From: JBEKCP01 sp050014815
GTDB lineage: Bacteria > Planctomycetota > Planctomycetia > Pirellulales > Thermoguttaceae
Direction: 5' to 3'
NCBI GenBank assembly: GCA_050014815.1
Contig: JBEKCP010000154.1
Coordinates: 1 to 10,072, forward strand
Length of the DNA: 10,072 nt
Part shown: piece after piece, positions 5,771-10,072 of the stretch
How positions within the stretch are numbered: position 1 is the stretch's first letter
How the letters are laid out: every line of letters begins with the position of its first letter
Made by a program: the position numbers and the translations under genes
The notes under the pieces: generated by a model
The model's input: only the letters and a program-made list of their open reading frames with translations
Told to the model about the DNA's origin: nothing
The model's database searches: none

Positions 5771-6421
5771 AAGGAGGCCGGGCCTGCGGCTGCGGATCGG
5801 CTCGCGTCTGCGGATGCCGCTGTCCCGCCTCTCCCCCCCGGGATCGGTAAAACCGGATCACGCTGTCTGCGTCAATTTGCAATTTGCAATTTGCAATTTG
5901 CAATCTGCAATTTGCTGCTCCTCGTGGCCGGCTGCGCCGGCTACCAGATCGGCAACCGCGCCCTGTTCCCGGAAAAATCGCGGGACGGCGCCCCGATCGA
6001 GACCGTGTATGTCCCCGTGTTCGAGTCGGCCAGCTTTCGCCGCCAACTGGGCGAACAGCTCACGGAAGCGGTGGTCAAAGAGATCGAACGTCGCACTCCG
6101 TACAAGGTGGTGGGCGACCCCGGCGCCGACACGGTCCTCGTCGGCCGCATCGCCGGCGATGACAAGCACCTGGTGCTGGAGACCCGCCGGGGCGATCCGC
6201 GGGAGTCCCAAGGCGCGCTGCACGTCCAGGTGTGCTGGCGCGAGCGGGACGGCACCGTCCTCCGCGAGGGCCGGCCCATTCCCCTCCCGGCCGACTGCGT
6301 TGCCGTCACGGCAACCTCCGACCTGGTGCCCGAGGCCGGCCAATCCACCGCGACCGCCCAGATGCAGACCATCCAGCGGCTCGCACGGCAGATTGTCTCC
6401 CTCATGGAGGCCCAGTGGTAG
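5741..6421 (+). CDS. lptE: LptE-like LPS-assembly lipoprotein; start uncertain, signal peptide partly repeat-encoded
   Basis: LptE plugs the LptD barrel that delivers lipopolysaccharide to the outer leaflet. The conserved part starts at the lipobox LLVAGC, whose Cys codon is 5933-5935. The 162-residue mature protein begins CAGYQIGNRALFP and continues with IETVYVPVFES, RRQLGEQLTEAVVKEIERRTPYKVV, ADTVLVGRIAG and a C-terminal helix MQTIQRLARQIVSLME. This is the LptE plan seen in planctomycetes. The start is unclear. No in-frame ATG exists upstream of the lipobox. In-frame options are TTG 5741 (AGGA just upstream, but a 64-residue leader), CTG 5867 (short, with Arg at position 2) and TTG 5891. 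The hydrophobic core QFAICNLQFAICNL is translated heptamer repeat. TTG 5741 is listed only as the outer limit. folP follows after a second repeat. Confidence 0.8.
   Translation: MRIANCKLQIKEAGPAAADRLASADAAVPPLPPGIGKTGSRCLRQFAICNLQFAICNLLLLVAGCAGYQIGNRALFPEKSRDGAPIETVYVPVFESASFRRQLGEQLTEAVVKEIERRTPYKVVGDPGADTVLVGRIAGDDKHLVLETRRGDPRESQGALHVQVCWRERDGTVLREGRPIPLPADCVAVTATSDLVPEAGQSTATAQMQTIQRLARQIVSLMEAQW
5874..5914. repeat. Heptanucleotide array, right arm (TTTGCAA units), inside the lptE signal-peptide coding region
   Basis: About five and a half units of TTTGCAA, one carrying a C for T change (5905). It is inverted relative to the array at 5733-5770, with 103 bp of unique sequence between the perfect arms. 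In any frame it reads as the peptide cycle LQFAICN with no stop. Confidence 0.9.
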
Positions 6422-6520
6422 GGATTTTGGATTTTGGATTTGGGATTTTGGATTGAGAGGGAAACAAAGCCCAGCCGGAGCACGAAAATCCAAAATCCAA
6501 AATCCAAAATCCAAAATTGG
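6422..6520. repeat. Inverted pair of TTTTGGA/TCCAAAA heptamer arrays between lptE and folP
   Basis: The left arm (6422-6454) has GGATTTT-type units, one diverged to GGATTTG. The right arm (6485-6520) has AAAATCC units in opposite orientation, about 30 bases later. Together they form a long imperfect hairpin. The element starts directly after the lptE stop codon (6419-6421) and ends inside sequence that is conserved folP coding, at the codon for Trp (6518-6520). It contains no stop codon in any frame on either strand apart from the unique loop. It could act as a transcript-processing or attenuating hairpin between the two genes, but this is inference. Confidence 0.88.
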
Positions 6521-6553
6521 AAGCTCCGCACGCGGACGCTGGCGGTCGGACGG

Positions 6554-7345
6554 ATGCCGCTGCTGATGGGCGTGGTGAACGTAACGCCCGACAGTTTCTC
6601 CGATGGCGGGCAGTTCTTCGCGGCTGGTGCGGCCGTCGAGCACGCCCTGCGATTGGTGGACCAGGGCGCCGATCTGCTGGACATCGGCGGCGAGAGCACC
6701 CGGCCCGGCGCGGAACCGGTCGCCGCGGAGGAGGAACTCCGCCGCGTGCTGCCCGTCATCACCTCGCTGGCCTCTCAGACGACGGTGCCGCTTTCTATCG
6801 ACACCTCGAAGGCGGCCGTGGCTGCCGCGGCCCTCGCCGCCGGCGCGGAAGCGATCAACGACGTGACCGCCCTGGAGGGCGATCCCCGGATGCCGGCCCT
6901 GGCGGCAGAGAGCGGCTGCGGCGTCTCGGCCATGCACGTGCGGGGCAGCCCGCGGACCATGCAAGAGAACCCCGTCTATGCGGACGTGGTCGGCGAGGTC
7001 TTCGATTATCTCCGCCGGCGGCGCGACGCCCTGCTGGCCGCCGGGATCGAGCAGTCGCGAATTGCCCTGGACCCGGGCATCGGCTTCGGCAAGACGACGG
7101 AGCACAACCTCTTGCTGTTGCAGGCGATCGGGCGGTTCCACGCCCTGGGCTGCCCGCTGTTGCTGGGCGTCTCGCGGAAGCGGTTCATCGGCGAGGTCCT
7201 TGGCAACCTGGCGGCGGACCGCACGGCCGGCACGATCGGCGCTGCCCTGGCGGCCGCGCGGCACGGGGTGCAGATCCTCCGCGTCCATGACGTGGCCGCC
7301 GTGCGGCAGGCCCTCCTCCTCTTCGACGCCGCCGGGGGTTTGTAA
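6554..7345 (+). CDS. folP: Dihydropteroate synthase
   Basis: FolP condenses 6-hydroxymethyl-7,8-dihydropterin pyrophosphate with p-aminobenzoate to make dihydropteroate in folate synthesis. The TIM-barrel motifs are all present, numbered from the ATG at 6554: MGVVNVTPDSFSDGG (5-19), DIGGESTRPGAEPV (43-56), LSIDTSKAAVAAAALAAGA (80-98), INDVTAL (101-107), MHVRGSPRTMQ (127-137), ALDPGIGFGKTTEHN (171-185), LLLGVSRKRFIG (202-213) and ILRVHDV (241-247). Family members have a short N-terminal strand pair before this ATG, and the in-frame codons 6518-6553 read WKLRTRTLAVGR, which fits it. The true start is therefore probably upstream, but the heptamer array occupies that place. The only upstream in-frame starts are TTG 6434 and 6440, inside the repeat. 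263 residues from 6554; 303 from 6434. Confidence 0.93.
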   Translation: MPLLMGVVNVTPDSFSDGGQFFAAGAAVEHALRLVDQGADLLDIGGESTRPGAEPVAAEEELRRVLPVITSLASQTTVPLSIDTSKAAVAAAALAAGAEAINDVTALEGDPRMPALAAESGCGVSAMHVRGSPRTMQENPVYADVVGEVFDYLRRRRDALLAAGIEQSRIALDPGIGFGKTTEHNLLLLQAIGRFHALGCPLLLGVSRKRFIGEVLGNLAADRTAGTIGAALAAARHGVQILRVHDVAAVRQALLLFDAAGGL

Positions 7346-7352
7346 CCCGTTG

Positions 7353-7361
7353 TGCTATAAT
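7353..7361 (+). promoter_or_regulatory. Extended -10 promoter for proA
   Basis: TGCTATAAT is a perfect extended -10 element eight bases after the folP stop codon. No -35 match is seen at the right distance, as is usual for extended -10 promoters. Transcription should start near 7367-7369, about 73 bases before proA. Confidence 0.6.
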
Positions 7362-7366
7362 CTCTT

Positions 7367-7444
7367 ATGGCAATCGCGATTCTGCGGTTGGTCGCCCAGT
7401 CGCCATTGACTTCGCAGGGCATCCTGAGGATACTTCCGCCATGA
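7367..7444 (+). CDS. Possible leaderless 25-residue upstream peptide overlapping the proA start
   Basis: An ATG at 7367 lies at about the predicted transcription start and opens a 25-codon frame. The peptide begins MAIAILRLVAQS and ends GILRILPP; it is hydrophobic with two Arg. The TGA at 7442-7444 overlaps the proA ATG (ATGA). If real, it would be translated without a leader and coupled to proA. It has no family match I know, has only modest coding character, and could be chance. No run of proline codons suggesting classical attenuation is present (three Pro codons, two of them terminal). Confidence 0.25.
   Translation: MAIAILRLVAQSPLTSQGILRILPP
7426..7430 (+). promoter_or_regulatory. Ribosome binding site for proA
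   Basis: GAGGA lies ten bases before the ATG at 7441, slightly long spacing but the best match in the leader. Confidence 0.45.
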
Positions 7445-8700
7445 ATGAGCTGGAGACTTATTGCCTGGAGTTGGCGCAGCGGGCCAAGCGGGCCGCCGTC
7501 GAGTTGGCCCAGGCCACCGGGGCACAAAAACAGCAGTGGCTCCGCCACGCGGCCCGGCTGCTGGGCCAACGATCGGTCGCCCTGGCCGAGGCCAACCACC
7601 TGGACCTGGCGGCGGCGGCGGGCTACGGCCTGAGCGACGCCCAGGTCGACCGGCTCCGCCTCACCCCGCCGCGGATTCAGGCCATGGCCGCCGCCTTGGA
7701 AGAAGTGGCCATGCTGCCGGAGCCGATCGGCGAGATCATCTCGTCGTCGATCCGGCCCAGCGGCCTGGAGGTGCAGAAGGTCCGTGTGCCGCTGGGGGTG
7801 GTCTTCTTCATCTACGAATCGCGGCCCAACGTCACGTCCGACGCCGCGGCGATCTGCGTCAAGGCCGGCAACGCCGTAATCCTCCGCGGCGGGAAGGAGG
7901 CAGCCCACTCGAATCGGGCGATCGTCGAGATCCTGGCCGAAGCGGCCGCCGAGGCCGGACTGCCCGGCGACGCCGTCCAACTAGTCGCCACGCCGGACCG
8001 TGCCGCGGTGGGCGAGTTGTTGCGCATGCCCGAGTACATCGACCTCGTGATCCCCCGCGGCGGCGAGAGTCTCATCCGCCGCGTGAGTGAAGAAGCCCGC
8101 ATGCCCGTCATCAAACACTTCGCCGGAAATTGCCACGTCTACCTGGACCGCTCGGCCGATCCGGAGATGGCCGAGCGGCTGGTGGTCAATGCGAAGTGCC
8201 AGCGGATGGGCGTGTGCAACGCGGCCGAGTCGCTGGTGGTCCACGCGGCCGTGGCGCCCACGCTGTTGGCGCGAGTGGGCAAGGCCCTGGTGGACCGGGG
8301 GATCGAGATCCGGGCGGACGACCGCGCCCGCGAGTGGCTGCCCCAGGCCAAGCCCGCCACCGAAGCCGATTACTCGACCGAATACCTCGGCCCGATCATC
8401 TCGGTCCGGGTCGTCGATTCGCTGGACGAGGCGATCGAGCACATCAACCGCTACGGCTCGCGGCACACCGACGCGATCGTCACCGGCGACCTGGCGGCCG
8501 CAAGGCAGTTCGCCGCCCGGGTCGATAGCTCGGCCGTGATGATCAACGCCAGCACGCGGTTCAACGACGGGGGCGAGTTCGGCCTGGGCGCCGAGATCGG
8601 CATCAGCACCGACAAGTTCCACGCCCGCGGCCCCTGCGGCATCCACGAGCTGACCAGCTACAAGTACGTGGTCTACGGCACGGGGCAAGTGCGGGAGTGA
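7441..8700 (+). CDS. proA: Glutamate-5-semialdehyde dehydrogenase (gamma-glutamyl phosphate reductase)
   Basis: ProA reduces gamma-glutamyl phosphate to glutamate 5-semialdehyde with NADPH, the second step of proline synthesis. The 419-residue length is standard. Visible signatures are VRVPLGVVFFIYESRPNVTSD (residues 114-134), CVKAGNAVILRGGKEAAHSN (139-158), DLVIPRGGESLIRRV (201-215), IKHFAGNCHVYLD (224-236) and the active-site region NAKCQRMGVCNAAESLVVH. In the last, Cys259 (GVCNA) is the expected catalytic thiol. The C-terminus has the family phrases SRHTDAIVT, FGLGAEIGISTDKFHARGP and LTSYKYVVYG. No proB lies nearby. An extended -10 promoter 80 bases upstream suggests its own transcript. 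The downstream gap holds a heptamer array and no clear terminator. Confidence 0.97.
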   Translation: MNELETYCLELAQRAKRAAVELAQATGAQKQQWLRHAARLLGQRSVALAEANHLDLAAAAGYGLSDAQVDRLRLTPPRIQAMAAALEEVAMLPEPIGEIISSSIRPSGLEVQKVRVPLGVVFFIYESRPNVTSDAAAICVKAGNAVILRGGKEAAHSNRAIVEILAEAAAEAGLPGDAVQLVATPDRAAVGELLRMPEYIDLVIPRGGESLIRRVSEEARMPVIKHFAGNCHVYLDRSADPEMAERLVVNAKCQRMGVCNAAESLVVHAAVAPTLLARVGKALVDRGIEIRADDRAREWLPQAKPATEADYSTEYLGPIISVRVVDSLDEAIEHINRYGSRHTDAIVTGDLAAARQFAARVDSSAVMINASTRFNDGGEFGLGAEIGISTDKFHARGPCGIHELTSYKYVVYGTGQVRE

Positions 8701-8739
8701 AGAGGGAGTCGTCCGTTGTCCCTTGCTCGTGGTCTCCTG

Positions 8740-8829
8740 CAACTGACAACTCACAACTGACAACTGACAACTGACCACTGACAACTGACCACTGACAACT
8801 GCCTCTGGCTACTGGCTACTGACAACTGC
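8740..8829. repeat. Heptanucleotide array (CAACTGA units) between proA and the exoribonuclease gene
   Basis: Eight consecutive 7-bp units from 8740 to 8795 (CAACTGA with variants CAACTCA and CCACTGA) are followed by a partial unit. A degenerate tail to 8829 has two GGCTACT units. It lies in one orientation only. TGA occurs in all three plus-strand frames, while the minus strand is open. The flank 8701-8739 holds nothing I can name. Confidence 0.88.
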
Positions 8830-8884
8830 TACCATTAGGCGCTCGGCTGCTTTACGCGGCTGCGATGCGCCCGAACTGACTCCA

Positions 8885-10072
8885 ATGAAAGAATTCTACA
8901 TTTCCGATTGCGCCCGGATGGAGAACCAGACCATCACCTCGCTGTTTGTGGTCGCCCTCAAACAGGTGAAGTCGAAGAAGAGCGGCGAGTTGTATCTGTC
9001 TTTGGTGCTCGCCGACCGCAGCGGCCAGGTGCAGGCAAACATGTGGGACAACGTCGCCGAAGCGATCTCCGGCTTCGAGCAGGACGACTTCGTCAAGGTG
9101 AAGGGTGTAGTTCACAAGTACAACGGCCGCTGGCAACTCACGGTTCACAAAATGCGCAAGCTGGGTGAGTCGGAGATCGACTACTCGGACTATCTTCCCA
9201 AGACCAGCAAAGATATTGAGCAACTCTGGCAGACGCTATGCAGCTTTGTTGAGAGCTTCCAGAATCCGTGGCTAAAGTCGTTGATAAAGGAATTCATCGC
9301 GGACGAGGCGCTGGTCGCCGCCTACAAGACGGCGCCCGCGGCCAAGACACTGCATCACGCCTTCGTCGGCGGCCTGCTTGACCACGTCGTGTCGCTGTTT
9401 ACGGTTTGCGATCTGGCCTCGCGCAACTATCCCCAGGTCAATCGCGATCTGCTGCTCTCCGGCGTCTTCCTGCACGACATCGGCAAGCTGCACGAGCTCA
9501 CGTATCAACGCTCCATCGCCTACACCACCAAGGGACAACTCCTGGGACACATGATCATCGAGCTGGAAATGTTGCACGACAAGATCGCGCATGTGCCCGG
9601 CTTTCCGGAGGAACTGAAGGTCCTGCTGGAGCACCTGATCATCAGCCACCACGGCGAATACGAGTTCGGATCGCCGAAGCTGCCGATGTTCCCGGAAGCG
9701 CTCATGCTGCACTATATGGACGATCTCGACTCCAAGATGGAAAGCATGCGGGCGCAGTTCGAACGCGAGGCTGAATTTGATTCGCCCTGGACGAGCTACA
9801 ATCCTTCGCTCGCCCGTCCCTTGCTGAATCCGAAGAAATTTATTGAAAAGGGCCTGGTCAACTCGCGACTGGTGGAAGTTCCGAAGGCCGTGGTCGCCGC
9901 CGCGGCCGGCCCCGTTGTCGCACCGAGCAACTCCGGCGACAAGTCCGTCGAAGAGACGACTAACGGCGCGTCGAATGTCGACGAACCGGGGCCTATAAAC
10001 GCCAGCGCCGGTGAAGCCGTCGAAAAGCAGTCCTCTTCACCGCTCGAGGCCCTGCAGCGCAAGTTCGAATCA
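8885..10072 (+). CDS. OB-fold/HD-domain 3'-5' exoribonuclease, YhaM family (C-terminus at or beyond the window end)
   Basis: 396 codons are open to the last base of the window. Residues about 14-95 form an OB-fold nucleic-acid-binding domain (TSLFVVALKQVKSKKSGELYLSLVLAD; QANMWDN; FVKVKGVV). Residues about 150-290 form the HD phosphohydrolase domain with its metal ligands: H157/H158, the HD pair H197-D198 in GVFLHDIGKLHEL, H222 in GQLLGHM, H255/H256 in ISHHGEYEFGSPK, and D279/D280 in LHYMDDLDSKM. This order and these phrases are those of YhaM, which degrades RNA (and DNA in vitro) 3' to 5' with Mn or Co. The family is usually near 314 residues. Here a low-complexity Ala/Glu/Ser tail follows residue 335. 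The ATG at 8885 has no clear ribosome site, and the upstream gap contains the CAACTGA array. Confidence 0.9.
   Translation, partial: MKEFYISDCARMENQTITSLFVVALKQVKSKKSGELYLSLVLADRSGQVQANMWDNVAEAISGFEQDDFVKVKGVVHKYNGRWQLTVHKMRKLGESEIDYSDYLPKTSKDIEQLWQTLCSFVESFQNPWLKSLIKEFIADEALVAAYKTAPAAKTLHHAFVGGLLDHVVSLFTVCDLASRNYPQVNRDLLLSGVFLHDIGKLHELTYQRSIAYTTKGQLLGHMIIELEMLHDKIAHVPGFPEELKVLLEHLIISHHGEYEFGSPKLPMFPEALMLHYMDDLDSKMESMRAQFEREAEFDSPWTSYNPSLARPLLNPKKFIEKGLVNSRLVEVPKAVVAAAAGPVVAPSNSGDKSVEETTNGASNVDEPGPINASAGEAVEKQSSSPLEALQRKFES

Noticed and set aside
5858..7288. 476-codon open frame on the minus strand across lptE and folP
   Set aside because: It spans two clear plus-strand genes and is kept open partly because the heptamer arrays contain no stops on either strand.
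8819..8824. CTGACA in the heptamer array as a -35 box for the exoribonuclease gene
   Set aside because: It matches five of six bases, but no -10 lies at a usable distance and the same hexamer recurs in most units.
8740..8829. Possible CRISPR array
   Set aside because: The units are 7 bp and directly adjacent, with no spacers; it is a simple tandem array.

Overview
The window reads as a compact, high-GC bacterial chromosome segment, most likely from a Planctomycetota genome (Pirellulales-like). This is an inference. It rests on a YdjY-type lipoprotein common in that phylum, a BamD-like plus LptE-like outer-membrane pair, and heptanucleotide arrays in the intergenic gaps. No RNA genes, CRISPR arrays, insertion-sequence transposases or phage genes are visible.

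Layout. Positions 1-265 hold the 5' part of a minus-strand gene of unknown function that leaves the window. A divergent gap follows, then a plus-strand YdjY-domain secreted protein (378-1202). A 91-bp DNA element that can fold into an almost fully paired three-way junction (1205-1295) fills the gap to a convergent minus-strand pair: aat (leucyl/phenylalanyl-tRNA-protein transferase) followed 27 bp later by a stand-alone response-regulator receiver protein. After a divergent promoter region (2427-2617) the plus strand carries a tightly packed run: a 100-aa PepSY-like protein and a PIN-domain protein (ATGA overlap), recO, a BamD-like TPR lipoprotein, an LptE-like lipoprotein, folP, proA, and the start of a YhaM-type OB-fold/HD 3'-5' exoribonuclease that runs off the window end.

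Functional themes are outer-membrane biogenesis (BamD-like, LptE-like), recombinational repair (recO), folate and proline synthesis (folP, proA), N-end-rule protein tagging (aat) and RNA turnover (YhaM-like). These look like ordinary core genes packed together rather than one pathway. Inferred transcription units are aat-RR on the minus strand, and pepSY-like/PIN/recO/bamD-like/lptE/folP on the plus strand. proA probably has its own extended -10 promoter.

The unusual content lies between and at the edges of genes. Three different 7-bp tandem-repeat families occur within about 3.1 kb: TTTGCAA (5733-5914, inverted pair), TTTTGGA (6422-6520, inverted pair) and CAACTGA (8740-8829, one orientation). 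The first two run into the 5' ends of lptE and folP, where no ordinary in-frame start codon remains upstream of the conserved protein sequence. The first array supplies part of the lptE signal peptide. The other items worth attention are the three-way-junction element, the PepSY-like/PIN gene pair, and a possible leaderless 25-codon reading frame overlapping the proA start.
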